A program made the translations under genes and the position numbers. 64,000 nt of DNA from Dirofilaria immitis (taxonomy: Eukaryota > Nematoda > Chromadorea > Rhabditida > Onchocercidae), in assembly GCA_024305405.1 (NCBI GenBank), contig JAKNDB010000068.1, forward strand, positions 7,307,501 through 7,371,500, in the 5' to 3' direction. Each line of letters starts with the position of its first letter. Within the stretch, counting starts at the first letter, position 1. The notes under the pieces are model-generated. The model did not search any database, had not been told where the DNA came from, and worked only from the letters and a program-made list of their open reading frames with translations. This document shows positions 1-13,800 of the stretch, in pieces.

Positions 1-198
1 TAGTATCCTGAAATATTTTAATACATTAAATACTTTTTTAATATTTTAGTTTTGCACTCTTAGAGTAATAATTTAATGATTACTAAAAAAATAAATTTTA
101 AAAAGAGATAAATTCTCAACCCTGTGAAAGGCAGTCTTAGTTTCTTTCCTACCCAAAATTTTTTGAAAAATTTTTTAAAGATTATTGTGAAGCCTGAC

Positions 199-3100
199 GT
201 AAGTGAAAATGTACTTCATCAGAAGCATCCAATTTTGCAACAAACTGATTCGTTGGAGTTTCGCTTTCTATGGTACTGTGGAATGTTTGTGAAATAAATC
301 TTGGAGAAATATCATTTGCATCCATAACATGTAATAGCAGATCCTGGAAATGTTATCGAAGTGGGAATCAGAACAAAATGCCAAGTAAAATAAAAGATTT
401 AAGAAAATGTATTTTGACATAATCATTTTTAAATTTTTCGTAAAATAAAATGAAGGCTTTTACTATATTACAAGAAATGATACTTGGAAAGTTAATCACA
501 TAAACATTTACCGCTTCTGATGTTAACTGCATGGAATCGGATGCAGTTAATTTAAATTTAAACAGGCGCTTAGTTTCAAAATCCAGTGGCTTCATGAGTG
601 ATATAATGCCACTTCGAGGATCTACGGAGAGTACTAAAATGATTAACTCTGTTGTTTTTTTTTTTTTTCATGAAATAATTAACATTGATTAGAGACTAAC
701 CGAAATTAAAGATTCCTAATTCTGGCTTTTATTTCATGAAATTTGATTCAAATAATCCTCCGTTAAAAGTTTTTCAGTTTTCTTTAGTAACTAATTTTTA
801 AAGGATTATAAAAATTACTTGAAGCATCCGGTCCAATAATTCCATATGAAATATAATTATCACCTATATCCGGATCAACTGCTTCAATCTGGAATTGGTG
901 GAGGAAATTACACTACAAAATGACGAATTATAATTATAATATCCACATCACACATCATCATAAGAAATAATAAATATCATCGCTCTGAAAATTTCATTTC
1001 ATAATTAAAAGTGACCCCTACGATTTAAAGATCTGCCAACCTTCAGAAGTTCCGTACCAATCGGCGTTGTTTCACTTACTGATACGTTGTAAAGAAGTTG
1101 GATGAAATAAGGAGCAGTATCACTTATGTCGTCAATCTTTATGATTGCATAACTTTCTGCCCGTACTCCTAATCGAGTGATGTCGATCGCAACAACAGTT
1201 AAATTATAGATCGCGCATTTCTCACGGTCCAATGCTTTATGAACACTTATCATACCTGAGCAAATAACTTACTTGGTGCAATAATAAAATCATAAAATAT
1301 CTAGGATTAAAAAGTAAACTACTGATTTGACGCTAAAAATCTTAAAAATAGAAAGGGATTTCATTTTACGGTTTAAAAAATGGGTTGAATTCGAAATTTT
1401 CATTTCACATCGCGAAACTTTCAAATTAATTCAAAATTGTACGCTACATTGAAAAAATTTGCACTACACTCTTTTCGGAGCTGCATAATTGAAATTTAAA
1501 CAATACTTCAGCAAAATTGATTATGAGTCTGATTTCATACTCTTACGCTCACACAATTTCCATAATTTAATGTAACTACCAAAAATTACCTGTGTTAAAA
1601 TCAATTTTAAAGCGATTATCATCATTTCCAGATTTAATTGCATAGCCGATTCGACCTCCTGCGATACTTACCGCATGAATATTTGTCACCAAAGAACCAG
1701 GTGATGCATTTTCCGGAATATGAGCTTCCTGGTAACGATTACCAAATATCGGTATATTCCGATCAACAATATGAATAATGACAAGAGCCGACGATGATAG
1801 AGAAGGTTCTCCTAAAACAGAAGTTATTTTAAATTTTTGCTTGGGAATTATTGTTTCGATTTAAAGTTATTTAAAAATTTCGCAATTTCTAAGTTTTATT
1901 GGCTCACTGTGGACCGTAAAGAAAACAGTAAATGAATGATACATAATCCCATACCATATGGCATCATATGATTATTTGATGAAAACTGAGAACTTTGCTT
2001 CTTAAGATCATTTCAATCTTCTGCTTACCTTGATCTTCCGCAATAATTTCCAATGAAATACTATCAAAGTTAGCACTTTCAAATGCTTGACTGATAACAA
2101 TCTTCCCATCATATTTGTTAATCTCAAAAAACTCTATGCCTGTTTTCAATTTATACCTGAAACAGATTACATATGATAAGGTAGATTGCAAACTTCGAAC
2201 TAAATGAAATTGAATAAATTATCCAGCCATACTAAATTATAAGACTATATTGAATATTCTAAGGCCTCATCTTTGAACTTATTAAAATTTAATCCACTAT
2301 GTTCTTTTATCTTCATTTTCAGTGATTTTTTTTCCTATGTTTCTCATAATTTCATAAAAATAGCCTATTGAAAGAATCAAAAACTTCTATTTCTACTCCT
2401 ATTAGCTGCTGTGTTGTTCCCATTCAACTTGATTAGACCTAATAAAACATATAACAAACCTAACAATACCGCTGAGTCCTTCGTCAGCATCAATAGCCTT
2501 CACAATGATCACTTTATCACCTGGCTTACCATCGCGCGAAACGGTAAGTTCATACGGAAGATCGATAAAACGTGGCTCGCAGTCGTTTTTATCCTTAATT
2601 TTGATTGTCACAATACTTTGTGCTCGCTCGTTGCCACCATTCAATCGCTTTGCCTAAAAATTTCCGATGTTTTGATATCACTTTTGTCAATAAAGAAGAT
2701 CTTCTCGAAGAAGATATAATATTTGTTATCACTTATAATCTATGAAAATAAAAAAAAAGATAAAATCTAAAGTCATGGGAAATGGTAATGAAAAGTGTCG
2801 AAAACACACACCTGTACAATAAATTGTATTGTAGACACTTCTTCCCGATCAATAACTCTACCCGTCCAACTGACAATTCCGGATGTGGCACCGACTGTGA
2901 AATAGCTATTTGGATTTAAAATGCTATACAGAAGATAATCATTTGTCACGCTCCTAGCATTGACAGTTAGTAACTGTACCGCTACAGATGATGTTATGTT
3001 TTCTGTTATCATTCCTTCATAGTTCGTTTTCAAAAACTTGATGATACTTCCAGTTTGAGAAGTATTTTGAATGTGAACCGATAGGATCGCAGAGTCTGAT

Positions 3101-4892
3101 TTTAAACCATCCGACACAATTAAATTAATCTAAAATTGACATTTAAAATAATTTACTCTTTTAAAATTTATTATGAAATTCTGTTTTTCATATTTTACAA
3201 CTACTGATCAAAATAATAGAAGTAAAGTGAAGAATTTTTCATCATTTGAAAGCTCAATCTACATTACAAATCAGGGCAAAAAATTTTATTAGCAAAATTT
3301 GTCCTCGAGAAGTTAGATCCTATACCGTATAATCGATAATATCATGGTTACCTCATAACTATTTTTTGCATAATCAGCGGAACTGTTACCATCCGTGTAA
3401 ATGCGTCCTGTAAATTCCTCTACAGCAAATAATTTGCTATCGGCGGATGCGATAATAGCATAACGTAATACACCTACTGCATCTATGTCTTCAGCTGATA
3501 CATAGCATACTGTCGTACCTGAAGAAATATTTTCACGTGCTCATTATAAATTACTTATTAAATCACAACGACACAATCAATTTCAGTCTTTTTTTTTTAA
3601 ATTGGTGCTACACGAAAGAAGTTACCTGTTTAATAGGTTTATTTTTGGTGACTAATTAACTTTTCTTAGTCATTTGGTTAATTGGTGGACTTATTATAAT
3701 ATTCGCCTATTTGTTAGGCTTACATTTAATAATCACAGCTTGCTAGTCTACATGTGATAACACTCATTTTTTCAGCTTGTATAGTTACATGAAAATGTCT
3801 TTCATTTTTAAAAATTTAACATTTTTTTATTTAAAATTTAAAATTCTTTTTATTTATCAAATTTTATTGATTAATAAATTAACGAATGGATTAGAAAAAA
3901 TTTTAAATTGGCAAAATTCTGCGCACCTTTAAGAGTTGGCAGAAAAAGTGTAGTATTATAGTGTTTTTGTATGAAAGAAGGAGCCATGTCATTCATATCA
4001 ATAACCGCTATTTCAACCAGAGCTGGCACTGCTGATGTTAACATCAGTGGAGCGGAATCACTTGCTTGGATGTAAAATGACCAATGTTTTATCTAAATTA
4101 TAATCAATAATAATCACAGACGCTGATCAATAAAATTATTGATCAATCAATTCTGGGTTTTCTTCTAATCGATATTTTCTTACCAAAATGTCAGAGGCAA
4201 AAATTATCTTTATACATATCAAAAGAAAAAAAAGGAAATATCTGCCGAATAGAATGTAAGAATATAATGGGAAATGAAAATGTTTAAATATGTTTATTAA
4301 TAAATTACTGCTAATAGTACCAACAAAATTAACTCTTTTTTATTGCATCTTTAAAAATATAAAGCTAAAACTTCACGTAAGAATGTTTACGAAATTACCT
4401 TTTCTTCCCCGATCTTATTTCAAATACGTTATCATTCTCTGAGTTGCAGTATCATTATTAACGACACTGATTCATTTTTATTAGATCTTTAAATATATTC
4501 ATGAAAGCACTAACTTTCTCGAAATCAAGTGTTGCTTTTGTTAGAACAGCACCAGAGATGTAGTCGACTGTGAAATATGGTTCAAGAGGTGAAACAGCAC
4601 GATAATTAACAAGTCCATTAATTCCTTTGTCGTGATCGATCGCTCTCACAATCAATTGACAACCATTTTTCAACAACACCGATGAATCTGCAAAAGAAAT
4701 CTCTCATTGTGATTTAAAAATTTAGCAATTCTGAAAACTTTTTTATAAAATTTCCCTTCCTGTTAAATTACTGTTAAATTTGATACTCAAAGTCTGTAAG
4801 TGAAAAATCAAACTTGGTGGCATATTTTCCTGAATGTATCCATGATAAATCATATTATTAAAATACGGCGCATACTGATTCTCACTAATAAT
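199..4892 (-). other. cdh-4: cdh-4 exons 30-41: cadherin repeats up to the window edge
   Basis: Exons in transcript order: 4772-4892, 4515-4687, 3927-4092, 3352-3518, 2812-3129, 2460-2653, 2029-2156, 1590-1811, 1041-1255, 819-888, 512-633, about 199-343. Phases agree at each junction. Motifs include YIQENMPPSL, RAIDHDKGINGLVNYRA, AVIDMNDMAPSF, KDKNDCEPRF, KAIDADEGLSGIVRY, AHIPENASPGSLV, KALDREKCAIYNLTVVAID and MKPLDFETKRLFKFKLTASD. The last exon (VMDANDISPRF) could end at a GTCAGG donor (199) or a GTACAT donor (215). No confident continuation was found in positions 1-190, so the next exon is probably outside the window. Confidence 0.88.
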
Positions 4893-7800
4893 CTGAAACA
4901 TTTGACTTGTAAAGACATTTAAATTGAAAGATTTGAAAATTGAATTACCGATATCAAATACAAAATACAAAATGGAATATCGTCACACTTTACCGCTTAA
5001 GTATGACGCTATTCAAATATTGAAATATTAAGTAAAATTTCTATATATTCGTTTTTTTATAACAATAAATATACTGTTTATTTTGCTTCTGTACTGTTCT
5101 TTGTTCTTGCTACTATTTAGTCTTTTATTTTCTCTTCTCATTTTCAAGAAAATTTCTTTAATTTCCTGAATAATTATTTACTTCAAAGATAGATGATAGA
5201 TTAGAAGATGCGGTCAAAAAATAGAGATTGGTTAGATAACTTATGTCAACTATAAAAAGAAAACTTACATTAATCTTCAGCTCCATGAAATCTTCAATTC
5301 CAAGCGAATTTCGTTACAATAGCAATACAAGTATGAGAATCTGACGTAGCACCAGTAACCAGTTTTGTGGAGATAACTCCGGAAACTGGATGTACTGAAG
5401 AAGCGGACATGGATCACGGAAACTGTACCGGATGCTGGTGACATTATCTATATTTAGTGTATAAACCATTGTATTGGGTGGTGTAGATTCGTGTATGGTT
5501 AGAGAATATGATGATCTAAAAAATGAATTCATTATAACAACTCAAATGAGATAATGAAATGCTATTGAGCAGTTCATAATTGAAAACTTAAGCCAGGATG
5601 GGATATCTGATAAAAATAGCAAATGATAGTCTCCAAATGTACTATTCTCTTTTATTTTCTATCTTTATCTTTTTCATTGCTTTTTCCTCTTTTCTTCAAT
5701 TTCAAAATCCTCGATTTGAAGTTTTAGACAAAAAGCTTTTAGCAAAATTTCAAGACTGCGACTCAAGATATCTCAGACTATTTGTAAAAGATATTTTACA
5801 TCGAGAAAAATGAATAAATAAAAACATAAAGCATCAAAAGAAATAATGATGGCATCCTGAAATGGAAGAAATTGAAAGTCAAAATTTGTGCTTACTGAGG
5901 AAATTGACGCGTCCAAGATCATCATTAAGTATGTTTATCTCGACATTGCATCGATCACTTAAACTATCATTTTGTTGAATACTAGCCTGAACTGTCAATA
6001 TTGTTCTTTCATTACCATATAGTGTCAGCGAAGAGGCTATTTTGATTTCACCGCTATATTCACTGATAGTAAAGTGACCGTTTTCGTTGCCTATGAATTT
6101 AGGTGAAATAATAAATAAAAAGACAAAAATGTATTTGAAAATACTGACTGAAATAATGACGGAAATCTATATTAAAAAAAATTTCCATTTTCTCTATTTA
6201 GCATCAGCAATTATTCTCATAACAAAGTCAAATAATTGATACGTATCAAAATAAGTTTAGTATTCATATCAATAAGTCAAAAATTTAGGTACCTTCGATG
6301 ATTGAGTATTTGATATTGCTGTGATACAAAACGCATGCACGCACCGTCAAAACTTTTGTTCCTACTGGTGACCTATAAACAGAAAGTACTTATTTGTAAA
6401 TAAAAATAAAATTTTAGAAATTGGAAAGTAAGATTTAAATCGATTATGCTTTAAGTTGCAGTCAAACAATTTCATTATTTTTAGTTTAAGAAATGGGTCA
6501 ATATAAGTATACTTTTTCTTGAATGAAAAAAATATTTTTATAGCTTCATTGCTTACCTAATATATTAGCTAATTAAGAAAAAATGATTAAGTCTGGCGAT
6601 ACTTAAATGATTCTTGAGCAAATTATTTAATAACAGTCTTCTTTATTTTCGATTTCTAAGCAAACCCGGCTGAAATGAATGTAACATATTCGGGAACGAC
6701 GAATTTTGGTGACATTTTTGACTCATCATACAGTGATATATTGACCAGTGCATAATTGATCATTTGATTAAAACGAGCGTATACTACCAACGTGAAGAAA
6801 TTGGTAACGATGTTATTCAACGGTTCAGCAATAACTATTTCTCCGGAACTGTAAGAATATGAAACAACTTATTAGTTCAACTTTAAAGTAAGAAGTTCAA
6901 GATTCCTGAAATTCGTAAGTTACCTTGGATTGACACGTAATTTGTCAGTAACAGCGATATCTTCCACTACATGTATTCCAAATATTATTCCCCGATCACT
7001 GATGGAACCATTTAACTGTTCAACAGTAGCTTTCAAGGTATGCACTATCGTCCCTACAGGTGCCGTCATCGATACATGAATTTTATGATGCTGGACATCA
7101 AATTCGGGTCGACTCTGATATTGTCGAGATACTTCAATAAATACCTGCAATTTGTGATTCTGACAAAGGCGTCTGTAGTGACATTAGTAAATATTTTTAT
7201 TGTGTATTCTATCTTAGTAATTCGTCCCATTCGTTGCATTCATTTTTAAACATCTTTATTTCGGATATTAAACAGAATTATTTAATAAGCCAAATTATAG
7301 AACTAACCATGCCTTCTGTAGTATCATGACCATCATTTACGGAGAATTTTAATCTTACTTCAGTGATGTCTCTCTTGATAAAATCAAGACTTTTTGTCAA
7401 GTATAATTCTCCCGCATCGCAACTGCAATTTAGAAAAATGATAAGTGTTATATGAATGAAATTTCATTTTCATTTTATTTGAAAAATATAACAGTCGAGT
7501 TTTGCAAAAATTTTAAAATTGATATTTTTGTTCAATGTTTGCATTTTTGATGTCTTTATATCTAACACTAATTAATCACTTTTCAAAACTTCCACAAAAA
7601 GCTATAAAACTAAATAAAATACATCATAAAAAGCAAGTTTTTCTAAAACTGTTGCAAAACTTTTCAACTATTTCTTGAAATGGTAAATTAGTTTGTGCTG
7701 AACAAATAACCTTATAGCAAATGTATTGTTTGGATTGCCATCAATGATTTTCCACCATAATTGATCTCCATCTGGATCCTCAGCCTCAATTAGTCCAATT

Positions 7801-10800
7801 GTTTCACCAATGCTATTTGCGTCTGATATCGATATCCGAGTCCAACGAATCTTGTTCAATAACTTCGGCTTACCATTTCCCTTTACAATTTTAAGCTCAT
7901 AAATTGAAAATTATGAAATTTCATCAAACGATTTTGTAATTTCTTAATTTTAATATGAGATGAAAATCGCACAACTATTTTTGTGTGTCTTCCGATAGCA
8001 TTCAAAGTGATCGAAATGGACGATGACGTTTTTTGTGGTTGACCCATGTCGCTAGCCTGAAAGAGATTTGAAATTATTTATGTATTTAATCTTGATTTAA
8101 ATCATTTCAAGTTCTAACTATATCTATTTCATTCATAATTAATTCATTTCTACAAATAAACAATAATATGCAAGATAGCAAAGCCTAAAATTAATATAAA
8201 ATTTCGACTTTGCATATATACAAAGCACATAAGTTATTAAATGAAGAGAATGAAAGTAGAAGGAATATACCTTCACAATTAGCTGATAATTTTCGTTTTC
8301 TTTTAAAGGTTCAGATGTAACTATTCGACCGTCAGAATCAATTGAAAACCGCGCATCTGCTTCAGTGAAGTTATACAGCAACTGAGCATTTTGCCCTTCA
8401 TCAATATCAATGGCAAATATTCTTCAAATATAGAAAATGAGAACCGCTTCACTGTTATAGGACCATATATATTCGACTTTATTAGCTTGAAATTATTCAA
8501 ATAAAAGAATCTTAATGCTCAATATTTCTTACGACTGGATGAAGCTCAAAGTAACATGCTGTTTTATTTCGGTGATATGACACATTTACACCTACCTGCA
8601 TAATTCACCAATTTCATCAGCTGGTACATTGAATTTATAGGTTGTTTGTTTGAAAATAGGTGGATTATCGTTTAAGTCAGTAATAGTTATTATTACTGGC
8701 ACCGTCGCACATAATTTTGGATCGCCCTCGTCGCAGAATTCAACTAAAATAACATGCTCTTTTTGAGTTTCGCGGTCCAAACGTCTTCTTCCGCGAGTTA
8801 CCACGTAACCTGAAATATTGAAAACGAATGGCTACTGAATAGATATACCATAATTTTGAAATTTATCATAAAACTAAATTTTTCTACGATTTTTGACAAA
8901 AATATTTGAAATGACCTGTTTTGGAATCGATTGCAAAGAAACTCTGGGGATCACCGCTAATTATTTTAAAGCGCACATTTGTAATCCCGTAACGTTTTGG
9001 AAAGTCATCTTTATCTTCAGCTTCAACCTAAAATAAACCAAGTAATAAAAAACATAGAAAATTTCGGTAATAGATGAATATATTTGATTTTAATATATCA
9101 GGATAAGTATTTCCAATCTTTATAAAAATTAATGATTACTTTGATGATGACTGTATCTTCCGGTGAATTTTCCGGAACACTAGAAAAGTAAATGGGATGC
9201 AGTGATAGTGGTACATGATCATTTTTGTCTAGAATGCGAACGAATACATGAAGTGCTGAAGTAAGTGGTACTGGGTTGAGATCAGAGGCTTCAATCGTTA
9301 GCCAATAGGAATCGCATGCTTCACGATCAAGAATCACTGAAGTTCGCAGTATTCCTACAAATTTATGACTTATCAAAAATTACAAAAGTATTAAAAAGGA
9401 TTGAATAGCAATAAATAACAATTTTAAAAGCAATCTTCCTATAAAAAGCATTGTTATACCACGGATGATATAGGAGAAAAAATAGAAAAATAGAAAATTA
9501 AGTAAAATAATAAGCATGAGTTTCTAGAAATTAAGAAATAAGTTCTTAGGAATTTGATTCTGAATCATGCCTTTTCATACCTTCAGAATCAACAGTAAAT
9601 GAACTGATTCCATCACCACCAACAACAGTATACTTTAGAGGTAACTCTGGATTATCTGGATCAACGGCATTCAGGGCAAGAACTTCAGTCCATACGGGCA
9701 TATTTTCTGTAAAAACCATAGGAAATAATTCAAATATTTGAATACAAAATTCATAAAATGAGAAATATTTCGAGAGTGACTAACAAATAACAATTTTCAA
9801 AATCTGAAAATCTACAAGAATATTATATTCGAACATAAAGGCATTTCTTACCGTGAACAACTGTTTCGTACGCGATATCATCGAAAAGTGGTGGAGATAA
9901 ATTTTCATTTACGTCCGAAAGCTCCACCAGTACTGTACATATAGAACTTAGCATTGGTTCACCGCTGTCCATTGCCTGCATTTTATTGAGGTAATATTTT
10001 TACTGATACAATAATAAAATAAACGAAGTTGAACAGATAATAAGCAGAAATTAATTAATAGTCAACAGATGAAACTCACTTCTACAGACAAATTGTACAA
10101 TTTAGCTGTTTCAAAGTCAAATGGCTCATCAGTGTTTACAAAAATACATCCCGTGTCTTCCTGTATACGAAATGGTAACGTAACGGACGCTTCAATAGTA
10201 CTGTCAAATGCGTAAGACACTTCACCATTTTTACCTTCATCAGGATCCCATGCTGCTATACACGTTAGTAAGACATTATTTGGATAATCTTCCGGAATTA
10301 TTACCTGAATCGCTAATTAATATTAAAATAAAGTCATTGCACATTATGAAAATGGAACTACGGAAAAGAAGAAAATTTTGGCATAATTAGAAACAACAAT
10401 AAATAATATGATCGGTTCAGAATAACATTTAAAGAATTTTCCTATAAATAATATTAGCAAAAGTACTAAGGTCAGAAGAAAACTGGCATGAACTAATTAA
10501 TAATCCCTTACAATTGCCACTGATCGTTGCTGTTTAAGAGTATTATTGCTAATCATTATCATTTTAAAATAATTTAAAATATCCGTACTTTTCGAATAGA
10601 TTCGGCACATAAAGGAGCATTATCATTAATATCAGTAAGAATAATTGTGACATTTACAAATGCAACTTTCATCGGATGTCCATGATCGAAAGCCATGACT
10701 GTAAGTCTAAAATGTATATTTTCATTTTATCTTTTAGCTCGATCCAATTAAATTTGTAAAATTCCATCAGAAAAATCAGAAGTGTATATAATAATTATTT

Positions 10801-13800
10801 GCAAATAGAAAGACAGTAAAATACCGATGAAATGCCATCTCTTCACGATCAAGTTTCTTCATAACTTGCAAAACACCAATGTTTTCGTCAATTTTAAAAT
10901 GACTCTGCAAATTTATTATTTGATATCCAACTTGTCCATTGCTACCGTAATCATTATCTTCAGCTAATAGTGCTAAGAACTTGGTTCCAATTGCAGTATC
11001 CTCCGCTATATGCATGCGATAATAAGGCTGAAAATAATGATATAATAGGAAAATAGAATATCGGTATTGATAAAAAACTAACAAGTCTTTATCTACTTTC
11101 TTCTGGCATAACTGCTTAACGTTTTTAATCCGATCAGTTCAATATTTGCAGCACAATTCGAAAATTTTTGAATACCTTCTCGAAGTGTGGTTTGTACAAA
11201 TTGGCTTCAGTAATTAAGACTGTGATAATTCCATCGGTACACATGATAGGCTGTCCCCAATCACAAGCACTTATTTGAACAATATATTCCATTGGTTTTG
11301 TTTCATTTTTGTTTTTCAACAAGTCTGTCAACGGTATCAATAGAAAGACTTCACCAGTAAATGACTTTAATGCAAAAATCTGTCAAAAGTGCCGAATCGT
11401 ATCAGGCCCGCATAGCCAATATCACCATCATGAGCTTCAATTTGTCCTACAACCTAAAAAGAACTGATTTTAATAAAAATTTGCTAACTTTATAGTTTTC
11501 ATTCCATGCAAAACAACATATTATCTTTATTTAACTACAATCAGATATTGATGTGAGCTATAGAATCTAAAATCAGTAAGAAACACTGTTCGTATTCGCT
11601 GTCATCTATTAAATTTGAAACTTACAACTACTCTTATTATTCCTTTTATTACTATATATAGTCATTGTCAAATGAAGTTATCATTTATAAAATTGTTCAT
11701 TGTAAATAATAGGTCATATAAATTTTCCTCTTACTCTTCCTCGTCTCTTCTCGCACGCGCTTTTAAAATATTGAATATTCATCCTATTTTTTAAATCAAT
11801 ATTTTATAGATGGCTAAATAATCCATTTATATGGCAATCTTTGAAAGAAAACGAAGAAGTGAAAACGGACCAGTACGCTAGATGAAAACAAAAATTTCAA
11901 TTTAAAAGTATATAGAGATACCTTCCCAGGTTGGGTATCTGCAGATACAACAAATACAGTTTGGTTTATGAAAACCGGTGATTGTTTATTTTGCGGTTCA
12001 CGTAGAAGTGATGGTTTCGTTTTCGAAGGTGGATTTGTACCACTTATGTACATGCTAATCAGTACTTCACTGCTTCGCGGAAACGGCCATCCAGAATCAG
12101 ATGCTCGAATTCTAAGCTTCCACTGAGATTCGTTCGTCGGCGGCTTCTGCTTTAATGCAACCTGAAGCAAACTTAGCGAGACAAATCTTTTGATATAGTT
12201 TTCACTTGAACATCCAATATAGACGAGCTATTTGCCCACTGCCATTTCAGTTAAGATGAAAAGTTAGTAACTTGAAGCTACACAAGAATTTTTTTTGAAA
12301 AGATTTCTTTTAAACGGTTTTGCCTATTATAAATAAATGATATACTTCGCCTGAATCAGAATTGATAGTAAAGATCCGCGTAGTGATAAGTGCTTCATCG
12401 ATCAGTTCATATCGGACGTAGCCATTTGCACCACTATCAATATCCAGTGCTTCTGCTTTAAACAATACTTTGTTCAGCGGATAATTTCGAGGAAAAACTG
12501 CAAATTTAATTGATACTTCTGGCATTATTTTCTTGAATCAGAGAAGATTAATTTTAGAATATTTTTCATCCACTTGTTGAGAATAATGACTCAAAATCTC
12601 CTCAGATATGTCATTTAAGAAATTTCGAATTTAAATCAAGAAAAATGCGAATTATAACATTCGCAAAAAGAAAAAACCAGACAGTAATGATAGCTTTTTC
12701 ATCCGATTTATCATCATACTAAATACTGTTGTTGCCACAATGTCATGTTAAGGTAAATTAACTTTCCTGTCTGTTTTCCAGGTTTTCTTAGATTAATTAA
12801 TTTATATGAAACAGTCAAAATTAATTAGTTTATTCATAGATGAAGTTGAAACACAAAAACTTCCATAATTTATTAATTAATATTACTGATTATGGTTGAA
12901 CTCTTCTCGTATATATCTTAATTTCATGTTTTCCGAATATTGCATGCAAAATGTAAACAGGAGGAATTAAATCATTACAACCAGCAAGTTTATAAATGGC
13001 TTACCAATAGGATCACCTCGAGTCCATTTAGCAGCAAAAGTTGGATAGTGGTCATTACTATCCGCCACTATCACTTCTATATCTTTCTTTGCTTCCAAAG
13101 TATATTCTAGCAGCTAAAACATATTATTTGCCCATGAAAATGATAGTTGCAACAAAACTTCTTCATTTAAATGTGCCACAATTTCTATGAAATATATTTT
13201 ACAAGTCATACTTAATTAAATTATAAAATTAACACGCGGATTCAACGTTGTCGATCTCTCATTCGATGAATCCATGGTTGAAAAAATAGATTTCTGACAA
13301 TTTCGATAGTCTTTATATTGGACTTGTTATGCTTAATAAAGAAGGGAAAGATAATAACCTTGGCAAAAACTTCAAAACGATAGAATGACGTATTTTCGTA
13401 ATCAAGCCACTCAATTACTCTTATGTATCCGCTTTTCTCATCTATGGAGAAGGGCAGATTCTTAGCAGCGTTTGAAATTGAATACCTGTTAAAATTTAAG
13501 CTCGAGATAATTCTGCTACTAATTACCGAATGGAAAATTAATGATATTTTCATATTTTTCATGGTTATATTAAAATAACCATAGCGCATTTTAGTAAAGA
13601 ATTCGTTTCTTTTATATGCTCAGTTAGCTATACCTTTTCAATTAATTCATTTTTCACAATGTTAGCCATTATAAAATTTTTAAAATCAACCAAGTGGTAA
13701 GTGATAGTTCCAATTGTCTTATCTTTAACTTCAAGTATCTTTTAACTTCGTGATTCTAGATACATAACTCAACATACTTTCCCAAATTCCATTTAATGAT

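Noticed and set aside
2411..2719. Plus-strand frames over the cadherin exons (also 7040-7249, 10208-10390, 15301-15543 and 16931-17152)
   Set aside because: Shadows of the minus-strand cdh-4 exons and introns, without own motifs.
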